Shown here: piece after piece, positions 11,700 through 24,170 of the stretch
How positions within the stretch are numbered: position 1 is the first letter of the stretch
How the letters are laid out: each line of letters opens with the position of its first letter
NCBI GenBank assembly: GCA_963662155.1
Contig: OY759262.1
Coordinates: 52,166,285-52,230,284 of the forward strand
Direction: 5' to 3'
Length of the DNA stretch: 64,000 nucleotides
Source: Lamellibrachia columna
Lineage: Eukaryota > Annelida > Polychaeta > Sabellida > Siboglinidae
Position numbers and translations under genes: made by a program
The notes under the pieces: generated by a model
What the model was told of the DNA's origin: nothing
The model's input: only the letters and a program-made list of their open reading frames with translations
Databases searched by the model: none

Positions 11700-12348
11700 T
11701 TCAGACGAAGATATATAGAGGGTGCGCAGACTGCGTAGCTCTGACGAGTGCCGATTGTGGCTCAGGCCATCAGCTGTGGGCAAATATACGGACGCACACG
11801 GAGTAAGAGGACATATCACCTGTGAGTGTCCCCCGCGGCCGCGGGGGGGGGGGGCACACACCAGAGTGATACGTCTGCGTAGAATGAGTACCGTGTCGGT
11901 AGTCGTCTGAAGAAGATTGCTGATAGCAGTTCAAACGTCACGGGAAGAGAAAGGTAAACTGACTGTTAAATAAGTAAAAATATTACTCATTTGAACCATC
12001 CAGTCTGATGAACATCTTCACTCAAAGAAACTATCAATTAGAAGCTGTACAGCAAAAACGTAAATATAAACATCACCTGAACAGTACTTATGGCAGAGAT
12101 CAGGATATAGGCACGTTAGCTGAAAGATGACGTGGCAGCTGGGCTAGATGGCATCCCCGCTGAAATACTCAAAGCAGGTGGGAAACCACAGCACTAAAGA
12201 GCATAATCGGTTATGTTTCGGAAAGCAGTGAATATCCAGGTGAATTGGTTCAATGCGAGATTAGTTTATACGCTTCCAAAAGTGCCGGAGAGTGTAGAAA
12301 CATCGTAGAATTTGTTATGATAGCATAGCATAAGTTGAATGTTCAAGC
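11700..12348 (+). mobile_element. RTE-type LINE remnant, 5' part (endonuclease end, RT start)
   Basis: About 11,715-11,800 reads like the endonuclease end of RTE elements (a decayed RGADVxSDHHL region). At about 12,118-12,180 the frame reads DDVAAGLDGIPAEILKAGG, the entry to the RT domain of RTE-type elements. Stops and shifts follow. A poly-G run sits at 11,844-11,854. The element is interrupted by the foldback at 12,349 and appears to resume at about 14,560. Confidence 0.65.
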
Positions 12349-14188
12349 GGCACCTGTTACAACCAGTAATGTAATAATGGAACGGTAATGTAATAATGGA
12401 ACGGTAATGTAATAATCGACCGGTAATGTAATAATCGACCGGTAATGTAATAAATCGACCGGTAATGTAATAAAAATGATGATGATAATCATTATGATAA
12501 TGATGATAAATAAGGTGATGATGAGGTTGATAAATGATTATGATGACAATTAAGGCGTCATCTTAGTGACGATGATAATGATGTTGAAGATTATGACGAT
12601 GGTGATGATAATAATCATGATGATGATGATGATGATAATGATAAAATAATAATAATGATAACGTCGGTGATGATGAGGGTGATGAGTGGTTTACTGACCA
12701 CCCTTCCTTACTACTCTGCCTGATTCGGTCCTATTGTTTGCCAGCATGTAGTTACTGCTGTGCGTTACTTGGGAGGTTGTATGAAAAGCATTCCATATGT
12801 CCTCCCAGAAAACATGCGGCTCACTCGTTCTGAGATTCCTATGTTAATCATAAGATGAACACAATTAAGCGGTCTTAGTGATGATGATGATAATGAAGAT
12901 GATGACAATGAGGGTGATCATCATTACGATTATGAGGACGAAGACAATGACATCCTCAGCCTTGTCATCATGCTCCTCCTCCTCATCGTCATCATCATCC
13001 TCATGGTCACTCTTATAATGGCTAGCCATGCTGACACCCACTCGACGTTCGCAAACGTATGATTAACACAGGAATCTCAGAACGAGTGAGCCGCATGTTT
13101 TCTGGGAGGACATGTGGAATGCCGTTCATACAACCTCCCAGGTAACGCACAACAGTAACTACATGTTGGCAAACAATAGGACCGAGTCAGACAGAGTGGT
13201 AAGGAAGAAGGGGAGGTCATTAAAAAGGGTCACGGGAATACCTGTTCATCATTTGATCAAATTAAGGGGTCATCTCAAAAAACTTGGGGGATTCTCAAAA
13301 TGCAATTTGAGATTATATTATAAATTAAAGGTTAATCACAAAAATAATAAACTCGGGGATCAGCTTAAACAATTAAGGGGTTATCTCTTTTTTTAAGCAT
13401 TTTAATGATCCCTTAAATAATTGTTTGAGATGATCCCTTAATTGAGTGTACATTACCTCTTTCATTTGTTGAGGTGGCCCTTTTTACTGACCCCCCTTCC
13501 TTACTAGTCTGCCTGATTCGGTCCTATTGTTTGCCAACATGTAGTTGCTGCCGTGCATTACCTGGGAGGTTATATGAGCGGCATTCCATATGTCCTCCCA
13601 GAAAACATGCGGCTCACTCGTTCTGAGATTCCTATGTTAATCATAAGTTTGTGAACGTCGAGTGGGTGTCAGCATGGCTAGCCGTTATAAGGGTGAACAC
13701 GAGGATGATGATGATGACGATGAGGAGGAGGAGGAGGAGGAGGATGACGATGCTGAGGATGTCATTGTCTTCGTCCTCATAATCGTGATAATGATCACCC
13801 TCATTGTCATCATCTTCGTCATCATCATCACTAAGACCGCTTAATTGCCTTCATCTTCTTCCTCATCATTATAACCATTTGTCACCCTAATCATCATCGT
13901 CGTTATCATCATTATTATTATTATTATCATCGTCGTCATAATTTTCATTATCATTATCATCGTCACTAAGATAACCTCTTAATTGTCATCAACATCATAA
14001 TAATTTCTCACCCTCATCATCACCTTATTCATCATCATTATTAACATCATCATCATCATCGTAATTATTATCATCATCATTTTAACTACATTACCGGTCG
14101 ATTTATTACATTACCGATCGAGTATTACATTACCGGTAGATTATTACCTGACCGGTCGATTATTACTTTACTGGTTGTAACAGGCGCC
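12349..14188. mobile_element. 1.84-kb foldback element with subrepeated arms
   Basis: Left end ggcacctgttacaaccagta and right end (reverse complement) ggcgcctgttacaaccagta define the element. Each arm continues with about 19-bp subrepeats (ggtaatgtaataatcgacc), then GAT/ATC-rich tracts. A block of about 170 bp occurs three times: 12,687-12,853 (+), about 13,058-13,218 (-) and about 13,483-13,650 (+). The centre near 13,355 is itself an imperfect palindrome. No transposase is present. The acidic open frame at 13,662-13,844 is a translation of the GAT tract. No clear target duplication is visible. Confidence 0.75.
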
Positions 14189-14559
14189 CCATACACTCTG
14201 CGTTTTAGTGGGCGTCATCACTGTCTGTCCAGACGCCAGAGCGGGAGCTCAATGTATGTGTAGTTATGTCGATGCTGTTAATAAACCTATATTAACTAAA
14301 TAGTTAAGACATCTCTTTACAGAATCAATCTCATAATTCATGCCACGAAAGTGTTGCTCGATGTCATTTGTCAGCGGATGTCGTATTACACTACATCAGG
14401 ATTTGCAGGATAACAGTTTGGATTCGTCGGGCAGCGAAGGAACAACTGATTCGATCCTCACACTACGAAACATCACCAAACAGACAACAAAAAGTTGATC
14501 AGCAGATTGGGCGAGATAAGAACATATGCAACAGCATTATAAAACATTTGACCCGAATA

Positions 14560-15230
14560 TCAATGCTGCCTATACACATGTCACGGCTCTAAGTGATGAC
14601 CAACCCATCAACGTGGGCAGCAAGAAAACTAACCAGTCAGGCTGTTTCAAATGTATAGGCTCACTTATCAACATTGAAAGAAACAGCATAGCCGATGTTC
14701 GGGCTCTGACCAGGGGTGTCATAATCGTACTGACATATGGAAGTCAACGGATATCGGGCTGTGTCAGAATATACAGTTAGACAAGTCGCTAGTCCGGAGC
14801 GCGGCGTTGCACGGTTATGAAAGTTGGGATATGGAAACGACGGACGAAAAGAACTTGGACGCATTTGAGATGTGGGTGTGGCACCGTGCGCTCCGAGTGA
14901 GCTGGGTCGACAGAAGACGAATGTCTGGGTCCGACAACAGGTTGGTGTGTCTGAAGACAAGGGACTGTTAGCACAGCAGCTGAAGCGGCTAAAACTATTG
15001 AAATATGGACAATGAAAACGGCTCCGTCACAGCCTGGTATTAACATCGAAGGCGAAGTCGGAGAGAAGAACAAACCTGGACGCAAATGGACTGCACGGCT
15101 AGACAACGTAAGGCAATGGAAAGTTGGAAGCCTGCGAATTGCATGGGAGACGTCGGGTACCCGGGATGACTGGAGAATGTCGACGGCTGTGATGATGGTG
15201 ATGACAAAACGCAATGCAGGAAACAGAGAT
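14560..15230 (+). mobile_element. RTE-type LINE remnant, 3' part
   Basis: Decayed C-terminal region of an RTE ORF. About 14,600-14,700 recalls FxYLGSxI...DVRARI (here FKCIGSLIN...ADVRALTRG). About 14,805-14,930 reads LHGYESWDMETTDEKNLDAF and then EMWVWHRALRVSWVDRRR, the typical LYGxExWTL/DAFEMWxWRRxLxISW signature. About 15,060-15,180 reads GRKWTARLDNVRQW and RDDWR. There are several stops and frameshifts. 14,189-14,560 is unassigned. Confidence 0.75.
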
Positions 15231-16424
15231 CTCCGTTCTGTCAAATCAACGCTTCAACATTTCTGAACTCATGTTAAAATTATTATTTTAACATATCCAA
15301 AACTTTGTTCGAAATTTTCATCGTCGTATCAAGGCGACTTCGTCAGTACTAATGAAGTACTGGTCGGATGACGTCATCGTATACGTTAGGAAAGTCGTAT
15401 CTGCCCTCGTCGCGGTTAATCGCTGCCTTGGTCGTACGTATTACAAACAAACGGAAGAACTAATTTCGCAGGATCAATTGAGTAGTCTCCGTAAAACTGT
15501 AATATATATTATAAACGGAATAACACAATACAAGTACATTCGCAAAACACAAAGCGCGATACATAAAAAAAAACAATTAACAACACCTAGTTGGTAATTA
15601 CAGAAGAACACATACACGCGACTAAAACAGTATAATTACAAACCGCGTTGGGCCTTTTTTATTCAATAAACTCGCGCAGCTCACAAAAGGTGAATGCAAA
15701 TGGCCCGGGTCTCCCGCGCTGGGTGAAGACCATACATATAATAAATGTTACAATCGCTAGATGGCGATACATGCTCATTTAACGTCCCGCAGTCTAATGT
15801 CCCGAAAGTCAAAAACACCATTTACACGAACTATCCTGAGAACTGTTCACTATTTCTTAACTCAGTCGTTAGCGTGAATACATATTGATGCTTAAATTGT
15901 CATAAGTTGTTCTACTCTGCTACAAGAATAGCTCTAAAGTTACAACTAGAAATATTAAACCATGCTTATTACATGTCATGTTTATTACATGTCATGTATT
16001 TATGTCAAAGCACACTTCCCAACTAGAGTAGCACAACTCATCATATCAGCACTGCCACAACATGATTGTATATTCAAAATGGACGGTTTGCGGAGTGATA
16101 TAGGAAGGGCGACGTCATTGTTGTCTACGCCTTGCTGCGTCACACCATTTGTGCAACTGAGAGACGTAAAAAGTATTATAATAAAATGAACACTATCGTG
16201 TTTCTAGTCTGAATACTGACTAAGAATCTACCAAATGAAATAACGATGTCCATAATCTGCACATAAATGCAAGTTGTGGCAAGGGTAAGATGATATATGT
16301 TTACGCATGCCCAGAGGTTAACGACAAAGTATTAACAATAAACTGCGTTGCTGTACTACACCAATAATAAGTAAGATTTATGTCGGTCATTCTTTATTGG
16401 TAACGTTTAGAAAACATAGAAACA
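15231..16424. other. Gene-free stretch
   Basis: No gene recognised. About 16,225-16,345 is weakly similar to 5,280-5,400. Confidence 0.45.
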
Positions 16425-17716
16425 CCCTGTTCGTGTCGGTTGTTAGTTCGTACATCCTGTTCGTGTCGGTTGTTAGTTCGTACATCCTGTTCATGTCGGT
16501 TGTTAGTTCGTACATCCTGTTAATGTCGGTTGTTAGTTCGTACATCCTGTTCATGTCGGTTGTTAGTTCGTACATCCTGTTCGTGTCGGTTGTTAGTTCG
16601 TACATCATGTTCGTGTCGGTTGTTAGTTCGTACATCCTGTTCATGTCGGTTGTTAGTTCGTACATCCTGTTCGTGTCGGTTGTTAGTTCGTACATCCTGT
16701 TCGTGTCGGTTGTTAGTTCGTACATCCTGTTCGTGTCGGTTGTTAGTTCGTACATCCTGTTCATATCGGTTGTTAGTTCGTACATCCTGTTAATGTCGGT
16801 TGTTAGTTCGTACATCCTGTTCATGTCGGTTGTTAGTTCGTACATCCTGTTCATGTGGGTTGTTAGTTCGTACATCCTGTTCATGTGGGTTGTTAGTTCG
16901 TACATCCTGTTCATGTCGGTTGTTAGTTCGTACATCCTGTTCGTGTCGGTTGTTAGTTCGTACATCCTGTTCGTGTCGGTTGTTAGTTCGTACATCCTGT
17001 TCATGTCGGTTGTTAGTTCGTACATCCTGTTAATGTCGGTTGTTAGTTCGTACTTCCTGTTCATGTCGGTTGTTAGTTCGTACATCCTGTTCGTGTCGGT
17101 TGTTAGTTCGTACATCATGTTCGTGTCGGTTGTTAGTTCGTACATCCTGTTCATGTCGGTTGTTAGTTCGTACATCCTGTTCGTGTCGGTTGTTAGTTCG
17201 TACATCCTGTTCGTGTCGGTTGTTAGTTCGTACATCCTGTTCGTGTCGGTTGTTAGTTCGTACATCCTGTTCATATCGGTTGTTAGTTCGTACATCCTGT
17301 TAATGTCGGTTGTTAGTTCGTACATCCTGTTCATGTCGGTTGTTAGTTCGTACATCCTGTTCATGTGGGTTGTTAGTTCGTACATCCTGTTCATGTGGGT
17401 TGTTAGTTCGTACATCCTGTTCATGTCGGTTGTTAGTTCGTACATCCTGTTCGTGTCGGTTGTTAGTTCGTACATCCTGTTCGTGTCGGTTGTTAGTTCG
17501 TACATCCTGTTCATGTCGGTTGTTAGTTCGTACATCCTGTTCATGTCGGTTGTTAGTTCGTACATCCTGTTTCTGGCGGTTGTTAGTTCGTACATCCTGT
17601 TCGTGTCGGTTGTTAATTCGTACATCCTGTTCATGTCGGTTGTTAGTTCGTACATCATGTTCCTGTCGGTTGTTAGTTCGTACATCCTGTTCGTGTCGGT
17701 TGTTAGTTCGTACATC
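16425..17716. repeat. 30-bp minisatellite, about 43 units, with 17-unit higher-order repeat
   Basis: The unit reads catcctgttcgtgtcggttg plus ttagttcgta. Variant units (taatg, tcatgtggg, tcatatcgg, catcatg) recur in the same order 510 bp apart (for example taatgtcggt at about 16,521 and 17,031, again at 16,791 and 17,301). A 17-unit block was therefore duplicated as a whole. Since 30 is a multiple of three and the unit lacks stops, long open frames run on both strands; these are repeat artefacts. Confidence 0.95.
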
Positions 17717-18782
17717 CGACGCGGCTACTTCCCTAAAACTAAAACCCCAACCATACCTGGACGTACAGTACGTGCGTGCGTGCCACTGCAAACAGTATTG
17801 TGATCACACACACCCTAACGTGTAATATTATGCATAGATGCATATTACGGATGTAGCAAACTATAATCGTTTGTCATTTTCTTCGCAATGGAGTCAGTTG
17901 TTAAGATTGTGAATACAGATTTGTTATTCTTAAGTAAGTCCCTCCGTCGTTATGACAAACAAACACGTTAATTCTCAATTTGTTTATTACAAACAGCCCA
18001 TTATAGGAAAACGCAAAGGTTTTGCTATAACAGGTCCCACATTTACCCTGTGTGTGGGAACTTTTACTTCCCCTGGCATGCTAGATATAGAAGGGACCTG
18101 TGGTTTTTAGTGCGTATTCCGAAAGACACAAACAAAATGGAGTGAACGAAACGAGGAGCATTGCAGAAGGTAGCCGATAGAGGGCTCCACTTAACACGTG
18201 CGTTTTTCGACTGAATCCAAAACGAATTCGACTGCTATTTTTTGTGTGACGTGTATTTTGGCTACAAAATACCACAAAAGAAATTGAGAGCTTGTGAGAA
18301 TACTTAAGCATGCCCGGTGTCGGGCTAAAATGTATCCGCCCTCAAATAGTATCTGCTTGGTGTATCTGCGCATTGAAACATGAGCGTTGCTAGTCATAGA
18401 GGATATAAATTTATACATAATTAATAATTAGCTGCACCAACGTGTGTGCTTTGGGAAAATACTTCACAACAAATAATTCCGCTTTATATTTTACTTTTTT
18501 TATTAATTTTTTTATTAATTTTATTAATAAATTGATGTCAACTACCGGCTCGCGCAGGCGCATATACACCAAGTCGATACTATTTGAGGGCGGCTAAATT
18601 TTAGCACGACACCGGCACACATTGACAATGTTGTGTCCCGCAGTGTAGTCAAAGAACGTAACTATCAAGAAAACTTACTCCTGTGTTGTGTAACATTTTT
18701 GGAATAGCGCCATCCGGTGTCGAATGATTACGATGATCTTTGACGAGACCATGAGCATTGTGACGTCACCCTATTGCCTTAC
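17717..18782. other. Gene-free stretch with a small inverted repeat
   Basis: No gene seen. acaggtccc at about 18,031 and gggacctgt at about 18,096 form a short inverted pair, possibly the ends of a tiny hairpin element. Poly-T and ATT runs occur at 18,490-18,535. Confidence 0.45.
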
Positions 18783-18946
18783 CGAATCACCTAGCGGTCC
18801 GAACCAAACAACGTGAATCCGTCCTTTGGGAAACAATCAGTGTGTAACGCCACGCAGTGTCGGGTGTTTTACATGACCTTTGACCACACTGATTGTTTCC
18901 TAAAGAACGGATTCACGTTGTTTGGTTCGGACCGCTAGGTGATTCA
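18783..18946. repeat. Near-perfect hairpin, about 62-bp arms and 40-bp loop
   Basis: The left arm (18,783-18,844) contains gaatcacctagcggtccgaa and ends aaacaatcagtgtg. The right arm (18,884-18,946) is its reverse complement with only a few mismatches. The loop (acgcagtgtcggg...gacctttgac) resembles sequence just upstream at about 18,715-18,745. It is probably a small foldback MITE or a palindromic duplication. Confidence 0.85.
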
Positions 18947-19734
18947 ACATTTTAGTCATGGTCTATGAGGATTCATTGGTATTTGTTATGCATATAAGCA
19001 CAGTTTTTTGTAATGATTTGGACTTCATAACTTATAATAATTTATACAAACAATCACTAAGAAACTTTTCTATTTCGTGGCGGGGATGAAGAATACATAA
19101 CAGTAGCGATTACATTTCATTCTGGTCGCTAAGAGTACGAATCAACCAAAAGTATGTTATTCCCGTTATTTAACCGCAAAAAAGTTGCTTAATCAATAAA
19201 ACAATTTATAGTCTCATTTCAAATTTATTTTACAAAAAAATCAACTGTTGTATGTAGTTTTTGTGAAATCATCAGACAAACTATTAAATTAGTTAATGCT
19301 TGTTCAAGCATTAACTGAAGTGAAAATCGAAATGCTAATAAATCACGATTTTCTTCCTTGGTGAAATTTCGTGACTTTGATCGGTGAGAGGATGAAGGTC
19401 ACGTCAACGATCTGCACTGACACACACAGTATTTACCATTTTGGATATCCGCTATTTTGATCTTTACTAGATCTAACGACTGAAGTCAATTGTTTCGATG
19501 ATTTGAACAAAAGTAGGCATTTATTTATTAAACAGACTGTGCACATTACTTAAGCTAGTCAAACACTACACATCTGGACATAAGTGAACTGGATTCGCGA
19601 TGGGATGAACCATTTGAGGACGCAGCTTTAACACTTGAGCATACTTTCACTTCCTACATTCACCAATATATTTCATGAAGCATTTGACGGATATTACGTT
19701 AATCAGAATAATCACTGAAAACACGCAAAGCGTT
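18947..19734. other. Gene-free stretch
   Basis: AT-rich, no gene recognised. Confidence 0.45.
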
Positions 19735-20896
19735 CCAAGTAGAAGTATAAGCTGAACAGAACAGGACCAAGGACGGATCCTTGCGGCACTCCAAATGCAA
19801 GGTGTTGTGGGCAAGATAATGTGCCAGATATGTTAATACTTTGATATATGTCTGAAAAATATGATTTGAACCACCGACGAGCTGGGACAGAAATGCTAAA
19901 ATATCTATGGAAGCGTTGTAAAACGATTAAATGAACAATTGTATCGAAAGCAGCTGAGAGATCAAGTAAAGTAAGTGCTGTGACTTTGCCATTGTCCATG
20001 TTATCAACTATATCGTTGTGTATCTTGAGAAGAGCTGTTTCGGTAGAGTGGAATTGTTTATATGTAGACTCTAGATCATTTGATAAGTGATGGTTGTAAA
20101 TATGTTCATGAAGGCCATTAGCAACCACTTTTTCAAATATTTTTGACAGAAAACTGAGATTATAGATAGGACGATAATTATTTAGGTAATTTTTGCACAA
20201 AGTTTGTTTTTTAATAAGAGGATTTACACGCGCCTATTTGAAATCCTGTGGAACAACTCCAATCTGCATTGAAAGGTTCATGATAGTAGTAATGGGAAAG
20301 ATGAGTTGATCGATACAGCTTTTAATAGAAGTGTTGGAAATGGGTCAAGATCACACGATTTGTTAGGATATTTAATAATAATGAGAACTTCATTAGTAGT
20401 TGCAGGTGTGAAACTCTGTAGTGTTTTTTTTTCAGAAAGTGGTGGTTCAGGGAAATCATAATCATTATCATTAATGAAAAATGTGATCGAATACGAGCAA
20501 TCTTATTTGTAAAGTAGAATTGACAATGTCTAAGACTGATTTTTCTATTTGACCTGTACATCCAGTTTTGAGTATACCTTCTATTCTGAGAATATATCTT
20601 CTAGAATACTGTTCCTTGTTGGCATTGGCTTGTTCTAACAAGACAACTGTAGTTTCAAGTTCTTTTATTTTTTCGTCCTTCTCGTTCACAGTTTAATTTA
20701 ATTGTTCAGTCTTTGCTGTTAAGTAGTCTATCTTGTCAGCAATCTCCTGCGGGAACAAAGCCGCTTTCAGTTGATTTATAATAATGAGGATTTCAATTAA
20801 GGTGAATTTTAGTAATTCAGTATCAATTCGATGTTTCTTTGGCGGTATACGTTCTTGGAGCGTAGGAGATAACCCCTCACGGACAAAACTTCTCAC
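19735..20896 (-). mobile_element. LINE remnant (CR1/L2-like), ORF1 tail fused to part of RT
   Basis: Reading on -: 20,896-20,560 carries an ORF1-like coiled coil (EKDEKIKELETTVVLLEQ) and QYSRRYILRIEGI, the basic RRxNLRIxGI motif of LINE ORF1 proteins. After a deletion, 20,450-19,735 carries RT: KSCDLDPFPTLLLK, NYRPIYNLSFLSKIFEKVVA, HSTETALLKIHNDI, DNGKVTALTLLDLSAAFD and FGVPQGSVLGPVLFSLY. The YADD region and everything after it are missing. Several stops and shifts make it dead. The composition differs from the CR1 copy at 42.7 kb, so it is a separate lineage. Confidence 0.85.
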
Positions 20897-20936
20897 GGAC
20901 AGAATATTGTCAGGGGTTTTGTCCGTGAAGGGTTAT
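20870..20936. repeat. Small inverted repeat
   Basis: ataacccctcacggacaaaa pairs with ttttgtccgtgaagggttat around a loop containing a third cacggaca. It lies at the 5' border of the minus-strand LINE remnant. Confidence 0.7.
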
Positions 20937-20939
20937 GTT

Positions 20940-21115
20940 GGTACCCCAATTTCTTGTGTGACTGAATTTATATCCGTACCCCTGTTTCTTGTGTGACTGA
21001 ATTTATGTCCGTATCCTGATTTCGTGTGTGACCGAATGTATGTCCGTACCCGATTTCTTGTGTGACTGAATGTATGTCCGTACCACGATTTCTTGTGTGA
21101 CTGAATGCTTCTTGA
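20940..21115. repeat. 36-39-bp tandem repeat, 5 units
   Basis: The unit core tttcttgtgtgactgaat followed by gtatgtccgtacc recurs five times with small length differences. Confidence 0.85.
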
Positions 21116-22110
21116 ACATATGTTGTATGTGAGCATTCACCCGAGCAGCAACATACCTTTTTTTGTCTAACTTATATGTTCATTTAGTCATGTCATCACA
21201 CTCTCTATTCCTTAGCAAATCAGACCTCGCTCAAATAAAGAACATGCAACGTCCAATTTCGTTTCAAATCACATATTCTTCCTCGGTCGAAACGAAGCAC
21301 GTCAGCACACAGTGGCCGTCTTGTTTCAATGTTACTACACAGTGGCCGTCTTGTTTCAATGTTGCCTCATTTATTATTGCTCGACGAAACTGACAATTTT
21401 ATATGGTGGGAAATGGCAATTTATATAATTTTTTGATGGTGCCCCACATTTTCTAAAATTACAAATTATATATGTGAAATACATGTTTCTGAAGACGTCT
21501 CTATAATTCATTATGTGGTAAGCAAACTGACAACGGCATTTATGGTTATGCATATTAATAACGTTATACGTAATCACTTTTTCGCAAGTCTGCGTCTCGT
21601 GTAATTAAATAAAGAACACTAATAAATCAGACTAAGTTGGCTATTCTAAGCAGACGTGGAGCCTCAGCTAGTTTCTGTAGATATCTGTAATAACTAAAAT
21701 ACCAAATTAATAATATGCATGTGATGCCGAAGTGCCCTATAGCTAGAACAAAAACCTTAGGTTGGTTACACTCTAGGGGCATACATAAAATCATACAGAT
21801 AAACCACATGTTGCAACACATGACAAAGTGGACTAACCGCATGTACATCTATGCAAAAACAGAAAGGCGGGGGTACATTAATCCCCCAACTCCCACGGAA
21901 GGAGGGAGACCCACCCCTCCCCCCCCCACCCAACCACTATCACGTTTGCCCTGGCTTTGACTTGCGGATTTTTCCTTTGTCGGATCCGACGCGTGATCAA
22001 AGGCTACAACGTCCAGGCCAACACAAACGGTGAATGTCTACTACGGGTCATCACTGTATACTTTTTATCAATTCGGTATGATGTTACAAATTAATATATT
22101 AATTAGTTAT
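21116..22110. other. Gene-free stretch
   Basis: No gene seen. A 30-bp direct duplication (acacagtggccgtcttgttt...) occurs at about 21,306-21,364, and a C/G-rich stretch at 21,867-21,935. Confidence 0.5.
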
Positions 22111-22893
22111 GTTGTCGACGGTACGACACACCAGACGGTAGTGTGTGTTCTGTTGTCGACGGTACGACACACCAGACGGTAGTGTGTGTTCTGTTGTCGA
22201 CGGTACGACACACCAGACGGTAGTGTGTGTTCTGTTGTCGACGGTACGACACGCCAGATGGTAGCGTGTGTTCTGTTGTTGACGGTACCACACACCAGAC
22301 GGTAGTGTGTGTTCTGTTGTCGACGGTACGACACACCAGACGGTAGTGTGTGATCTGTTGTCGACGGTACGACACACCAGATGGTAGTGTGTGTTCTGTT
22401 GTCGACGGTACGACACACCAGACGGTAGTGTGTGTTATGTTGTCGACGGTACGACACACCAGACGGTAGTGTGTATTCTGTTGTCGACGGTACGACACAC
22501 CAGACGGTAGTGTGTGTTCTGTTGTCGACGGTACGACACACCAGACGGTAGTGTGTGTTCTGTTGTCGACGGTACGACACGCCAGATGGTAGCGTGTGTT
22601 CTGTTGTTGACGGTACCACACACCAGACGGTAGTGTGTGTTCTGTTGTCGACGGTACGACACACCAGACGGTAGTGTGTGATCTGTTGTCGACGGTACGA
22701 CACACCAGATGGTAGTGTGTGTTCTGTTGTCGACGGTACGACACACCAGACGGTAGTGTGTGTTCTGTTGTCGACGGTACGACACACCAGACGGTAGTGT
22801 GTATTCTGTTGTCGACGGTACGACATACCAGACGGTAGTGTGTGTTCTGTTGTCGACGGTACGATACACCAGATGGTAGTGTGTGTTCTGCAT
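22111..22893. repeat. 41-bp minisatellite, about 19 units, with 8-unit higher-order repeat
   Basis: The unit starts gttgtcgacggtacgacaca and continues ccagacggtagtgtgtgttct. Each unit is partly self-complementary (tgtcgac; acacac...gtgtgtgt). A marked variant (gccagatggtagcgtg plus ttgttgacggtacc) recurs 328 bp apart, that is eight units. Four overlapping minus-strand open frames of up to 294 codons are artefacts of the repeat. Confidence 0.95.
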
Positions 22894-24025
22894 TTCTAAT
22901 GCAATCTCTTAACATTTCCAATGTCCTTATTCTAGAAAATGTTGTTGTAATGTTGCCTGTTCCTCGGTGTGCAGCATTAGAAGGCAATTCTCGATAATAT
23001 ATGTTTTACCCGCATAAAATAAAAGTAAAATTGTTTGTTGTATTTTTATTAAGGTTATGTAGTTATATTGGAAATTATATTAGGATTTCATTATATTACT
23101 ATTTATATAAGTGTAGTGTACGTGTGAGGGCGTTAACCGTTTCCGCCTTAGATGAAAAATATGAAGAATCGTGTTTGCCGTTGAGCCGGGAAGATGTTGA
23201 ATACACCTCGATTGACGTCATGACTGTGCATCTTGTTGATGGTAACAATCTATAGAGAATGGCCATCACTGGACGTTTCTAGCGTAATTTAGAACGGACA
23301 ATAAAATAGAAAAGTCGACAAATTAGGCCTCTAAGCGGTAAATAAATTTGTTTCTGACCGGATAACACAACAGTACACAACAAAGCATCTTACCAGTTGA
23401 TAGTACTGGATTGCTTCACCAATTATGATTTTGCTCAGCAGTTATTTTACTAGATCGTGCATAGCGGCGACATTATGTGTACACAATTTTGCGTTTCACA
23501 TTGTTGCTTCCCAAAATGTAAAATGGAGAATTTGGCATCAAATGTGAGATGCATTTGGTTTGAGTGATAAGTAGGAGAAAAAACAGTTGATATATTTTTC
23601 TGCAAAGAAATGTCATGTGATTGGCAGCCATCTCGATTTCCATGCGATGTGGAGCTATGTGTAAAGCGGATGTTTCAGTTGCTTAATTTGTCATGGATTT
23701 CTAGCCCGTATTTATCTATATATTGAGAATTCTTCCAACTTGTTGATAGTACAAAAGAAATTTCTTGAATTGAAATCAGTATCCAGTCGAGGAAGTGCCA
23801 AGTCAGGTACGACCAGAATACAAAAGTTGTTTTACATAGCCACATACCATCGTTACTAGATTCATTAAACAGTGCATAACTGACGTTTCACTCAACGTAA
23901 CTTGTGTGGCAGTCGGCGGAACTGACGGGGCAATTTGTAACTTTTATCATCCTGTATGAAGATTTCTCTGAATATGTTGCTACAAATCAACAAAAATAGA
24001 TAATGGCAGCTCACTTGGACTGCGC
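22894..24025. other. Gene-free stretch
   Basis: No gene, RNA or repeat recognised. Confidence 0.45.
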
Positions 24026-24155
24026 TGCCCTGCCCTGCCCTGCCCTGCCCTGCCCTGCCCTGCCCTGCCCTGCCCTGCCCTGCCCTGCCCTGCCCTGCCC
24101 TGCCCTGCCCTGCCCTGCCCTGCCCTGCCCTGCCCTGCCCTGCCCTGCCCTGCCT
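24026..24155. repeat. (CCTGC)n pentanucleotide microsatellite, about 25 units
   Basis: Perfect tgccc repeats. The PCPAL open frame is an artefact. Confidence 0.95.
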
Positions 24156-24170
24156 GAATTAGTCGAAGGA

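Noticed and set aside
13662..13844. Acidic protein with Asp/Glu runs and a hydrophobic tail
   Set aside because: Translation of GAT/GAG and ATC tracts within the foldback arms.
16425..17716. Regular array reminiscent of a CRISPR
   Set aside because: Units are contiguous with no unique spacers and the DNA is eukaryotic.
16387..17803. 442- and 468-codon open frames on opposite strands
   Set aside because: Both are pure translations of a 30-bp minisatellite whose unit length is a multiple of three. There is no non-repeat domain.
22103..22987. Minus-strand open frame of 294 codons and overlapping frames
   Set aside because: A 41-bp repeat read in three successive frames; no start context or domain.
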